DNA of 5,032 nt from Streptomyces violaceus (GTDB taxonomy: Bacteria; Actinomycetota; Actinomycetes; Streptomycetales; Streptomycetaceae): NCBI GenBank assembly GCA_000715635.1, contig KL569232.1, positions 9,849 to 14,880 on the forward strand, given 5' to 3'. The notes beneath the pieces were generated by a model. That model saw nothing but the letters and a program-made list of their open reading frames with translations. It was not told the origin of the DNA and searched no databases. A program made the position numbers and the translations under genes. Shown piece after piece: positions 1-5,032 of this stretch; the stretch's first letter is position 1; every line of letters starts with the position of its first letter.

Positions 1-850
1 CGGCCGCGTTCTCCTCGTTGACCGCCATGGCGTAGAGGGTCACCCACTCCAGCGCCCGCCCCGCCGGGTCGCCCTCGGCCCGCAGCGCCTTGGCCACGGC
101 GGTGGCCCGGCGGCGGACCCTGAGCCCGCCCGGCAGGATCCCCTCACAGGACAGGCCGCGTGCCACGCACTCCCGCATCACCCGCCAGATCTCCAGCAGC
201 CCCGCGCGGATCTCCTCCTCGGTCCGCCAGGACAGCTCGTTCTCCAGCATCAGCGCCGAGATCGACAGACCCGTCTCCCGGGTCAGGCGCAGCAGCTCGT
301 CGCCGCTGGCGAACGGGTACTTCACCACCGTGTCGTCGACCTTGACCCGGTCCGCGCCGGCGGCCTCCTCGTCGACGACGAACCCGCCGCCGACCGAGTA
401 GTAGGTGGCCTCCAGCAAGGTCAGCCCCTCGGCGTCGTACGCGAACAGCATCATGCCGTTGGCGTGGTACGGCAGGGCACGGCGGCGGTGCAGGACCAGC
501 TGCCTCTCCGTGTCGAAGGGGATCTCGTGCGTGCCGCCGAGCTCGCGGCCCAGCAGGCGCAGTCGGCCCGCCGACCTGATCCGCTCCACGTCCCGTTCGG
601 CCACGCCGACGTCCACCGTGTGCGGCTCGTTGCCCTCCAGACCGAGCAGGACGGCCTTGGGGGTGCCGTGACCGTGGCCGGTGGTCCCCAGTGACCCGAA
701 GAGCTCGGCCCGTACCGACGCCGTCCGTGCGAGCAGATCCTCCTTCTCCAGCCTGCCGGCGAACATGCGGGCGGCCCGCATGGGACCGACCGTGTGCGAA
801 CTGGACGGGCCTATGCCGACGGAGAAGAGGTCGAAGACGGAGATGGCCAC
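1..850 (-). CDS. sdaA: L-serine ammonia-lyase (L-serine dehydratase), iron-sulfur, single-chain type; N-terminal part
   Basis: The enzyme deaminates L-serine to pyruvate and ammonia in the cytoplasm using a [4Fe-4S] cluster. I translated the minus strand from GTG at 850; it stays open for 283 codons to base 1, so the C-terminal part is missing. The N-terminus carries the family signature SVFDLFSVGIGPSSSHTVGP (residues 4-23), then TTGHGHGTPKAVLLGL (56-71), typical of the SDH beta domain (about residues 2-160). The alpha domain starts near LSISALMLENE (195-205). The frame breaks off at AMAVNEENAA, just before the usual GGRVVTAPTNGAAG region. The cluster-binding cysteines of this family lie past residue 340, outside the window, so they cannot be checked. 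Single-chain members are about 455 residues. The GTG start is chosen because AAGGGAG precedes it by 7 nt and because the signature begins at once. In streptomycetes sdaA often follows glycine-cleavage genes and glyA; here it has its own leader and no upstream partner. Identity is very sure; completeness is unknown. Confidence 0.97.
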   Translation of the reverse strand, partial: MAISVFDLFSVGIGPSSSHTVGPMRAARMFAGRLEKEDLLARTASVRAELFGSLGTTGHGHGTPKAVLLGLEGNEPHTVDVGVAERDVERIRSAGRLRLLGRELGGTHEIPFDTERQLVLHRRRALPYHANGMMLFAYDAEGLTLLEATYYSVGGGFVVDEEAAGADRVKVDDTVVKYPFASGDELLRLTRETGLSISALMLENELSWRTEEEIRAGLLEIWRVMRECVARGLSCEGILPGGLRVRRRATAVAKALRAEGDPAGRALEWVTLYAMAVNEENAA

Positions 851-915
851 GAGCGGGCTCCCTTGTCTGCGCGCGGGGGGGTGGCGGGAGGTGCGAGCGG
901 AACCTCTCGACCGCG

Positions 916-948
916 GATGCTCTGGTTTCTGATTAAGCAACCAGCATC
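916..948. repeat. Inverted repeat in the sdaA leader
   Basis: The arm GATGCTCTGGTT (916-927) pairs with AACCAGCATC (939-948): CTGGTT/AACCAG is a perfect 6-bp stem, and with a 2-nt bulge on the left arm the stem reaches 10 bp. The loop is 11 nt and AT-rich (928-938). It sits 66 to 98 bases upstream of the sdaA start codon and could be an operator or an RNA hairpin in the leader. The symmetry is seen directly; the function is inferred. Confidence 0.5.
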
Positions 949-954
949 TCTATG

Positions 955-975
955 CGCAACAGCTTTTCTGTTGTG
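955..975. repeat. Inverted repeat in the sdaA leader
   Basis: CAACAG (957-962) and CTGTTG (968-973) form a perfect 6-bp stem around a 5-nt CTTTT loop. The stem extends to 8 bp (955-975) if one G-T pair is allowed. On the minus strand the core lies just downstream of TTGACA (989-984), where a repressor-binding palindrome would overlap a promoter. An operator role is inferred from position only. Confidence 0.5.
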
Positions 976-1000
976 TTTCGGGTTGTCAAGACGCCGGAAC

Positions 1001-1174
1001 ATGCATAACTCTGTCTCCCGATCGAGCCGGGAAGTGTTATACAACTACGGCGGTCAGGGCATCCCCTACTGGGAGCCGGAGTGCATGTCCCCGTTCACCG
1101 GCTACAACATGGGCGCCTGGGACTCCTCTACGCAGCGACCCACCGTCATCATGGACGGCTTCACCCAGGCCTGA
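1001..1174 (+). CDS. Short coding-like frame of unknown origin, probably a gene remnant
   Basis: From ATG at 1001 the frame gives 57 residues, and from GTG at 1034 it gives 46. Neither start has a good ribosome binding site. From about 1043 to the TGA (1172-1174) codon use is strongly coding-like: nearly all third bases are G or C, and the product is rich in aromatic residues (GGQGIPYWEPECMSPFTGY, then WDSSTQRPTVIMDGFTQA). That is unlike a chance frame. The part before 1043 is promoter-like, AT-richer and includes TTA (1037-1039), a rare codon in streptomycetes. I do not recognise the family. The simplest reading is the C-terminal end of a lost larger protein joined to unrelated upstream DNA. 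A genuine small protein is the alternative. No signal peptide or membrane segment is visible, and there is a single cysteine. Confidence 0.4.
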   Translation: MHNSVSRSSREVLYNYGGQGIPYWEPECMSPFTGYNMGAWDSSTQRPTVIMDGFTQA

Positions 1175-1292
1175 GCGACGGGCCACCGGCCTCAACCCGC
1201 GCATCGACTCGGTCAATGATGGGACTGGTGAATGTACGCAACCCGCGTGTGCCCGCCCGGGCGCCGACGCGTACCCGTCCTGCGGAGACCGT

Positions 1293-1553
1293 ATGTCCAC
1301 GATCCAGCCCGAACTCCTTCGGGAGCCGCCACGGCGCGCCAACGGGCGGAGATGCCTTCGCCTGGGCTCGCGGCAGACCGCCACCATGGTGGCCGCCGCG
1401 CTGGCCCTGCTCGCCTCGGCTGTTTGGGCGGAGGCCCGCACCGCCGAGCCCGTCATACCCCTCGGCATCGCCAGACAGCGCGCGACCGCTCTGGCCATCC
1501 TCGGCAGCCTCGCCGTCGGGACCGTCCGCATGCCGGAAAACTGCAGGTCCTAG
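1293..1553 (+). pseudogene. Internal fragment of a DHA2-type (EmrB/QacA) MFS drug-efflux transporter
   Basis: The 86-residue frame contains a stretch that fits the middle of 14-helix MFS drug exporters. A hydrophobic helix (TMVAAALALLASAVW, about residues 31-45) is followed by EPVIPLGIARQRATALAIL (52-70) and GSLAVGT (71-77). In the intact family a P-x-I-P-L-x-L-F-x-x-R loop leads into the next helix in this way. The match then stops abruptly and the frame ends in unrelated PENCRS and TAG. Intact exporters have about 450-550 residues, so this is a small internal piece with both ends lost. The part before residue 31 does not resemble a transporter. The frame is open upstream of the ATG back through 1182 with partly coding-like codons (ATGLNPRIDS), perhaps another joined remnant. 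No functional protein is expected. The family call rests on motif memory, not on a search. Confidence 0.6.
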
Positions 1554-1649
1554 CTCTGCCCGAATGAGTTGTCGTACCACTCGATGGTGGTGCCGATGAG
1601 GCTGGCCGTGACGATGCGTTTGAGGTTGGCGGGGGGCGGGGGAGGTCAT
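1550..1649 (-). pseudogene. Frameshifted N-terminal fragment of an MHS-type MFS transporter
   Basis: On the minus strand an ATG at 1649 opens with MTSPAP. After one extra base in the C-rich stretch (G runs at 1631-1642 on the plus strand) the frame continues as ANLKRIVTASLIGTTIEWYD and then NSFGQS with a TAG stop (1552-1550). The sequence RIVTASLIGTTIEWYD is the typical beginning of metabolite:H+ symporter (MHS) family MFS proteins, where EWYD is normally followed by aromatic residues of the first helix (FF, FY). Here similarity is lost right after EWYD. GGAAG lies 8 nt upstream of the ATG, so the original start and ribosome binding site appear to survive. Two lesions, the frameshift and the truncation after about 20 conserved residues, make a functional product implausible. 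Confidence 0.7.
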
Positions 1650-1831
1650 CGGCACCACTTCCAGGCGGTTGGCGGGGACGGTTGTGTGTCGCCATACCGT
1701 AGGAATCCGCAGGTCAGTGGCGTATGTGGTGGGACACCATAGTTCTGGGGGTGGGAGTGCGTGGGGGCACCATGACGGAGTTGGCGCCACCGGCCAGCCG
1801 ACCGGGGTTACTGATCGGCTGCGCACGGGTC
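1650..1831. other. Gap without a convincing gene
   Basis: This is the former upstream region of the MHS transporter remnant and lies beyond the catalase terminator. Long frames cross it on both strands, but they are open because of the high GC content and are shadows of the catalase and neighbouring sequence. The only structure I see is a short TGGTG/CACCA repeat around 1727-1739 (5-bp arms, 3-nt loop). I found no convincing promoter. Confidence 0.5.
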
Positions 1832-1873
1832 GGTGGGCTTCCGCTCGGCAGTGTCGGGAGGCGGAAGCCCACC
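1832..1873 (-). terminator. Hairpin terminator behind the catalase gene
   Basis: GGTGGGCTTCCGC (1832-1844) and GCGGAAGCCCACC (1861-1873) form a perfect 13-bp stem with a 16-nt loop. The stem starts 15 bases after the catalase stop codon. No T-run follows on the minus strand, which is common for terminators of GC-rich actinomycetes. Because the stem is symmetrical it could also stop transcription arriving from the left through the transporter remnants. Confidence 0.8.
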
Positions 1874-1888
1874 CTGGGACCCGATCCC

Positions 1889-3406
1889 TCAGGCCTTGTC
1901 CTGCATGTCGCGCCGTGCGGGATTGCCCTGCTCGGCGGCCTTCGGGTCCTTCTCGCCCGCCTTGGCGCGCACCCCCTGGGCGATACGGTCGCCGATGGTC
2001 TTGTCGATGTTCGACCAGTACTCGAAGGCCCGCTTGAGGACGGGTTCAGAGACGCCGTTGAGGAGATGGCCGACGACGTTGTCGACCAGACGGTCGCGCG
2101 CGGCGTCGTCCAGGACCTCGCGCACCATTGTGCGGGGCTGGCTCCAGTCGTCATCCTCGGGGTGACTGACGTACGCCGCACGGGTGATGGCGCCGTCGGC
2201 TTCCCAGCTGGGCGGGGAATAACGTGTGGTGTCGGCCGCGGGACCGCCCTTGGAGTTGGGGGCGTACACCGGGTCGGTGGTCTTCCGGTACGCCATCGCC
2301 CCGTCTTTGGAATAGGTGTGGACGTCCACAACGGGGGCGTTCACCGGAAGCTGCTGGTAGTTGCCGCCGATCCGGTGCCGGTGCGCGTCCGCGTAGGAGA
2401 ACAGCCGGGCCAGCAGCATGCGGTCCGGGCTGGGGCCGATGCCGGGGACGAGATTGTTGGGCTGGAAGGCCGCCTGCTCGATCTCCGCGTGGTTGTCGGT
2501 CGGGTTGCGGTCGAGTGTCATACGGCCGACCGGGATCAGCGGGTAGTCGCCGTGCGGCCACACCTTGGTGAGGTCGAAGGGGTTGAAGCGGTAGCTCGCG
2601 GCCTCCTCGTACGGCATCACCTGCACGTACAGCGTCCAGCTGGGGAAGTCGCCGTCGCGGATGTGCTCGAACAGATCACGCGTGTGGTAGTCCGTGTCGG
2701 CGGCCGCCATCTGGTCGGCCTCGTGCTGGGTGAAGCACTCGATGCCCTGGTCGGTCTTGAAGTGGTACTTCACCCAGAAACGCTCGCCGGCGGCGTTGAT
2801 CCACATGTAGGTGTGGGAGGTGTAGCCGTTCATGTGGCGCCAGGTCCGCGGGATGCCGCGGTCGCCCATCAGCCAGGTGACCTGGTGGGCGGACTCGGGG
2901 GAGAGTGTCCAGAAGTCCCACTGCATGTCGTGGTCGCGCAGGTTGTTGTCGGCACGGCGCTTCTGGGAGCGGATGAAGTGCTGGAACTTCATCGGGTCCT
3001 TCACGAAGAACACCGGCGTGTTGTTGCCGACCATGTCGTAGTTGCCTTCGCTGGTGTAGAACTTCACCGCGAAGCCGCGCGGGTCGCGCCAGGTGTCCGG
3101 GCTGCCGCGCTCGCCCGCCACGGTCGAGAAGCGGGTGACCAGGTCGGTGCGTGTCCCCGGCTGGAAGACGGCTGCCTTCGTGTAGGCGCTCACGTCGTGG
3201 GTCACCTCGAAGTGGCCGAAAGCGCCGCTTCCCTTGGCGTGCGGCTGGCGCTCGGGGATCCGCTCCCGGTTGAACTGCGCCATCTGCTCGATCAGATAGG
3301 CGTCCTGCAGCAGGATCGGACCGGCAGGTCCCACGGTGAGCGAATGCTCGTCGCTCTCGACCGGGGCGCCGGAATCGGTCGTGGTGGCAGGTGGGGTCTC
3401 TGTCAT
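1889..3406 (-). CDS. katA: Monofunctional haem catalase, complete
   Basis: The enzyme converts hydrogen peroxide to water and oxygen in the cytoplasm, using haem b. The 505-residue product has the length of small-subunit catalases and all the key residues. The distal catalytic His is H56 in [12 protein letters not shown], the catalytic Asn is N129 in GNNTPVFF, and the haem-ligand Tyr is Y338 in [17 protein letters not shown]. Other family blocks are [13 protein letters not shown] (66-78), [20 protein letters not shown] (92-111), DFWTLSPES (164-172) and [19 protein letters not shown] (272-290). The C-terminal region (about 430-505) is the usual helical tail and ends in RDMQDKA. ATG at 3406 is chosen over an in-frame ATG 14 codons upstream because AAAGG lies 7 nt before it and the upstream extension ([10 protein letters not shown]) is atypical. 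No TTA codon, frameshift or missing motif was seen. The gene appears to be transcribed alone and is followed by a terminator. The symbol is by family; katA or catA is used for such genes in streptomycetes. Confidence 0.98.
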   Translation of the reverse strand: MTETPPATTTDSGAPVESDEHSLTVGPAGPILLQDAYLIEQMAQFNRERIPERQPHAKGSGAFGHFEVTHDVSAYTKAAVFQPGTRTDLVTRFSTVAGERGSPDTWRDPRGFAVKFYTSEGNYDMVGNNTPVFFVKDPMKFQHFIRSQKRRADNNLRDHDMQWDFWTLSPESAHQVTWLMGDRGIPRTWRHMNGYTSHTYMWINAAGERFWVKYHFKTDQGIECFTQHEADQMAAADTDYHTRDLFEHIRDGDFPSWTLYVQVMPYEEAASYRFNPFDLTKVWPHGDYPLIPVGRMTLDRNPTDNHAEIEQAAFQPNNLVPGIGPSPDRMLLARLFSYADAHRHRIGGNYQQLPVNAPVVDVHTYSKDGAMAYRKTTDPVYAPNSKGGPAADTTRYSPPSWEADGAITRAAYVSHPEDDDWSQPRTMVREVLDDAARDRLVDNVVGHLLNGVSEPVLKRAFEYWSNIDKTIGDRIAQGVRAKAGEKDPKAAEQGNPARRDMQDKA

Positions 3407-3560
3407 GAGTCTGCCTTTCGTCGTACGGTGCAGCGGCGTGCCGGGCACGTTGCCCCCGCCCAGAGCCTGTCCCGTCCCGTCCAGGGCAGGTGACCGTCTT
3501 TGGCCGCTACAAACATTGCTTTTGCGACCGATGTGCGGACAATCCGAGAACTAGTCCGTC
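3407..3560 (-). promoter_or_regulatory. Catalase upstream region with a weak candidate operator
   Basis: The ribosome binding site AAAGG lies 7 nt before the ATG at 3406. About 105 bases upstream, in a short AT-richer patch, CAAACATTGCTTTTG (3510-3524) is an imperfect palindrome with CAAA/TTTG arms. Streptomyces catalase genes are known to be controlled by Fur-like peroxide repressors (CatR/PerR type) that bind AT-rich 15-bp palindromes, so this is a candidate operator. Only 4 of 7 positions pair. No CatR-like gene lies next to the catalase here. TTGTCC (plus-strand 3537-3542 complement) could be a -35, but no clear -10 follows. Confidence 0.35.
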
Positions 3561-3582
3561 TCGCTGCCGATCCCACCCCGCA

Positions 3583-3603
3583 GACCGCCGGGACACGGCG
3601 GTC
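3583..3603. repeat. Perfect 8-bp hairpin
   Basis: GACCGCCG (3583-3590) and CGGCGGTC (3596-3603) form a perfect stem with a 5-nt GGACA loop. It lies upstream of the catalase promoter region and in the weakly coding part of the decayed plus-strand frame. It could act as a terminator in either direction, but no T-run flanks it. Confidence 0.5.
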
Positions 3604-3794
3604 AGGGCGGGGCGACGTGCCGAGCCCGTCGGCGGCTGCACGCCCCTCGACGAACCGGGGCAACGGCGTGCTGGCACATCGGCACCAGCATGCGGTGCAG
3701 GTACTCATCGGCTTACCTGACGAGGCCGAAGAAGCCCTCTCCCGCGGACACCTTTTCGCCCAGACGGGTGCGGAGCCCGACCATCCGTCGTTGT

Positions 3795-3835
3795 CCCGGC
3801 CAGCTTGCGCCGAGGCCGAATCTCGGCTGGCCGGG
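3795..3835. repeat. Long inverted repeat inside the decayed frame
   Basis: CCCGGCCAGC (3795-3804) pairs perfectly with GCTGGCCGGG (3826-3835). Inside, CGAG (3811-3814) can pair with CTCG (3822-3825), extending the hairpin after a 6-nt bulge. GCCGAG/CTCGGC is an alternative inner stem. It lies 25 bases before the in-frame TGA at 3860. It may be an old terminator or a footprint of rearrangement; function unknown. Confidence 0.5.
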
Positions 3836-4061
3836 TTCTCCCGCCACACCGTCTTCGACTGACAGGTCGTCACCGATGACGCCCGCCTGCGCCGGGCCCT
3901 GGAGGCCGCCAGGCGTCAGGGAGTGCCGACCCAGATGATCCGCGAGTTCCTTCACCGTCGCGGGCGGTTCAGGCTGGTGGCAAGCGTCTCCCTGCTCTTG
4001 GCGAGGGAAACGCGCAGTTCCACGCGCTGGTATGACCTCTTCCACAGTCTGCGGTGACCTG

Positions 4062-4077
4062 CACGGGGTACCCCGTG
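4062..4077. promoter_or_regulatory. Perfect 16-bp palindrome upstream of the FUSC gene
   Basis: CACGGGGTACCCCGTG is fully self-complementary with no loop bases. It ends 37 bases before the ATG at 4115 and lies just after the stop of the decayed frame (4057). A loopless palindrome of this size is a better fit to a dimeric repressor's operator than to a terminator. Exporter genes are often controlled by local TetR-, MarR- or PadR-type regulators, but none is visible in the window. The symmetry is seen; the operator role is inferred. Confidence 0.5.
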
Positions 4078-4114
4078 GCCCGGCAGCCGTGGCGGAACGA
4101 GAACGGGAGAGAAG

Positions 4115-5032
4115 ATGGCCGAAGCCGTTGCAGGAGCGCACCGCATACGGGCGGCATCCCAGGGCCGGCTGGCCCGGGTGAGGCAGTGGTTCGGCCGGGC
4201 GGGTTCGGACGGGCACGAGCGGCACACCCTGGCCCTCATCGGCAAGAGCACCCTCGCGGCCGCCGTCTCCTGGGTGATCGCGCAGGATGTCATGGCCGCG
4301 CAGTCGCCGGCGTTCGCGCCGTTCTCCGCGGTGCTGATCATGCAGGTCACCGTCTACCAGTCGGTGGTGCAGGCCCTGCGCTGCGTCGGTGCGGTCGCCG
4401 TGGGCGTGGGGCTGCAGGGTGTGCTGGGCCTGCTGGCCGGCCCTCAACTGCTCACGTTCGTGCTGGTGACGCTGGCGGCCCTGGCCATCGGACGGTGGCG
4501 GCCGCTGGGCTCCCAGGGCTCCCAGGTGGCCACCGCGGCGTTCTTCGCCTTCTCCACCTATGTCGCGGCCACGAGTGATGCACAGCGCTGGTCCCAGCTC
4601 GGGCAGATCATCGTGCTCGTGCTGATCGGCTGCGGCGTCGGTGTCGTGGTGAACACGCTGGTGCTGCCTCCCCTGCGCCACCGCAGCGCCGAATACGGCA
4701 TCCACACCCTCGCCCACTCGCTGTACGACCTGATCGGCGACATGTACCCGGCGCTGCGCGAAGGGAAGCTGGAAGAAGAACGCACCCGGCACTGGCGCCA
4801 GCGGGCCTCCCACCTGGCGCCGATCGTGCAGCAGGCCCAGTCCTCGGTCCACACCGCCTGGGAGAGCACCCTCTACAACCCCCGACGCCTACGGCCCCGT
4901 CATCGCCACCACACGTCCTTCGACGGCTACCAGGCCGTCGTCGACGCCCTGGAACGCGTCTCCCACCAGGTGGCCTCCATGACCCGCAGCCTCGACCAAT
5001 GGCACGCTGCCGACGACAGCCGGGACTACGTC
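4115..5032 (+). CDS. FUSC / aromatic acid exporter-like integral membrane protein, N-terminal part
   Basis: The frame runs 306 codons from ATG at 4115 to the window end without a stop. GGGAG (4105-4109) precedes the ATG by 5 nt. A basic N-terminal tail (about 1-36) is followed by roughly six hydrophobic segments: near 38-58, 65-84, 86-108, 111-127, 136-153 and 162-187. Examples are PFSAVLIMQVTVYQSV and IIVLVLIGCGVGVVVNTLVL. Then comes a charged, probably helical cytoplasmic region (188-306) with HWRQRASHLAPIVQQAQSS. A six-helix bundle with a P-x-F-A-P-x-S-A-V-L-x-x-Q-V motif and a helical soluble tail matches the FUSC / DUF939 group, which includes aromatic-acid exporters. The substrate cannot be told from sequence. 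PRRLRPRHRHH (256-266) is a strongly basic patch in the tail. The family call is fairly sure; the exporter role is inferred from relatives. Confidence 0.85.
   Translation, partial: MAEAVAGAHRIRAASQGRLARVRQWFGRAGSDGHERHTLALIGKSTLAAAVSWVIAQDVMAAQSPAFAPFSAVLIMQVTVYQSVVQALRCVGAVAVGVGLQGVLGLLAGPQLLTFVLVTLAALAIGRWRPLGSQGSQVATAAFFAFSTYVAATSDAQRWSQLGQIIVLVLIGCGVGVVVNTLVLPPLRHRSAEYGIHTLAHSLYDLIGDMYPALREGKLEEERTRHWRQRASHLAPIVQQAQSSVHTAWESTLYNPRRLRPRHRHHTSFDGYQAVVDALERVSHQVASMTRSLDQWHAADDSRDYV

Larger units (their letters stand above)
851..1045 (-). promoter_or_regulatory. sdaA upstream leader with candidate promoter elements
   Basis: This stretch is AT-richer than its surroundings and lies directly upstream of sdaA. 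Read on the minus strand it holds TATAAC (1041 down to 1036), a good -10-like hexamer without a clear -35 partner. It also holds a perfect -35-like TTGACA (989 down to 984); a 17-base spacing from that puts only AAAGCT at -10. Two inverted repeats (916-948 and 955-975, listed separately) lie between TTGACA and the ribosome binding site AAGGGAG (858-864). Their placement suggests operators or a structured 5' leader, but no regulator gene is present in the window. I looked for the conserved core of a glycine riboswitch and did not see it. Which hexamer is the real promoter cannot be decided from sequence alone. Confidence 0.5.
3500..4057 (+). pseudogene. Decayed reading frame with an in-frame stop, family not recognised
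   Basis: In one plus-strand frame, coding-like codon use runs from about 3700 to TGA at 4055-4057, interrupted by TGA at 3860-3862. The part before the stop reads HAVQVLIGLPDEAEEALSRG and later LAGFSRHTVFD. The part after it reads QVVTDDARLRRALEAARRQG, VPTQMIREFLHRR and ends WYDLFHSLR. By my hand count about 84 percent of third bases are G or C after the stop and about 76 percent in the segment before it. The segment from 3500 (TTG) to about 3690 looks less coding-like. No good ribosome binding site precedes either half. The acidic, helical character fits a soluble protein. I considered a PIN- or STAS-like domain but saw no diagnostic motif. A broken gene is the likeliest reading; antisense frames crossing this region have poorer codon use. 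The FUSC gene starts 57 bases downstream. Confidence 0.4.

Noticed and set aside
90..1044. Several plus-strand frames opposite sdaA and a minus-strand frame at 811-1044
   Set aside because: They have Arg/Ser/Pro-rich products without motifs, while the minus-strand sdaA frame from 850 is continuous and clearly homologous.
851..1045. Glycine riboswitch in the sdaA leader
   Set aside because: Serine and glycine genes of actinomycetes can carry one, but I did not find the conserved core sequences; the hairpins here are short and AT-rich.
1001..1174. RiPP (for example lasso peptide) precursor
   Set aside because: The glycine- and aromatic-rich tail is suggestive, but no modification, protease or export genes are nearby, and the start lacks a ribosome binding site.
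1228..1290. Zinc-ribbon-like cysteine pattern (ECTQPACARPGADAYPSCGD) upstream of the DHA2 fragment
   Set aside because: It loosely resembles the N-terminus of PknG-type kinases, but there is no second CxxC, no kinase sequence follows, and codon use is mixed.
1531..1565. Insertion sequence end at the transporter junction
   Set aside because: A breakpoint is likely, but I see no terminal repeat pair, target duplication or transposase remnant to support an insertion sequence.
1724..3493. 589-codon plus-strand open frame across the catalase
   Set aside because: It is the antisense of the catalase, whose frame has all catalytic motifs. The plus-strand product is a low-complexity Val/Gly/Arg string typical of GC-rich shadow frames.
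3713..4852. 379-codon minus-strand open frame
   Set aside because: It lies opposite the FUSC gene and the coding-like plus-strand frame. Its His/Gln/Arg-rich product and weaker third-position GC mark it as a shadow.

Overview
The window looks like chromosomal DNA of a Streptomyces or closely related actinomycete. Base composition is very GC-rich, real reading frames end their codons almost always in G or C, start codons include GTG, and the intact genes are of types common in streptomycetes. The organism assignment is inferred from composition and gene content only.

Three genes are convincing. At the left edge, on the minus strand, is the N-terminal 283 codons of a single-chain iron-sulfur L-serine ammonia-lyase (sdaA, 1-850), which continues beyond base 1. 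In the middle, also on the minus strand, is a complete 505-residue monofunctional haem catalase (katA-type, 1889-3406), followed by a 13-bp terminator hairpin (1832-1873). At the right edge, on the plus strand, is the first 306 codons of a FUSC / aromatic-acid-exporter-like membrane protein (4115-5032), which runs off the end.

The two gaps between them are unusual. From about 1000 to 1650 there is a patchwork of gene remnants: a 57-codon coding-like piece of unknown origin, a piece of a DHA2-type (EmrB/QacA) drug-efflux transporter on the plus strand, and the frameshifted N-terminus of an MHS-type MFS transporter on the minus strand. The two transporter pieces point at each other and share one CTAG that is a stop on both strands. 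From about 3500 to 4057 there is a plus-strand reading frame with coding-like codon use but an in-frame TGA and no recognised family. It also carries two perfect hairpins.

Regulatory structure includes a leader upstream of sdaA with two inverted repeats, an AT-richer weak palindrome upstream of the catalase, and a perfect 16-bp palindrome 37 bases upstream of the FUSC start codon. Serine deamination, peroxide removal and a putative exporter do not form an obvious pathway, and the genes are not in one operon. I see no RNA gene, CRISPR array, intact transposase or clear new system. The notable part is the decayed, recombined DNA between conserved genes.
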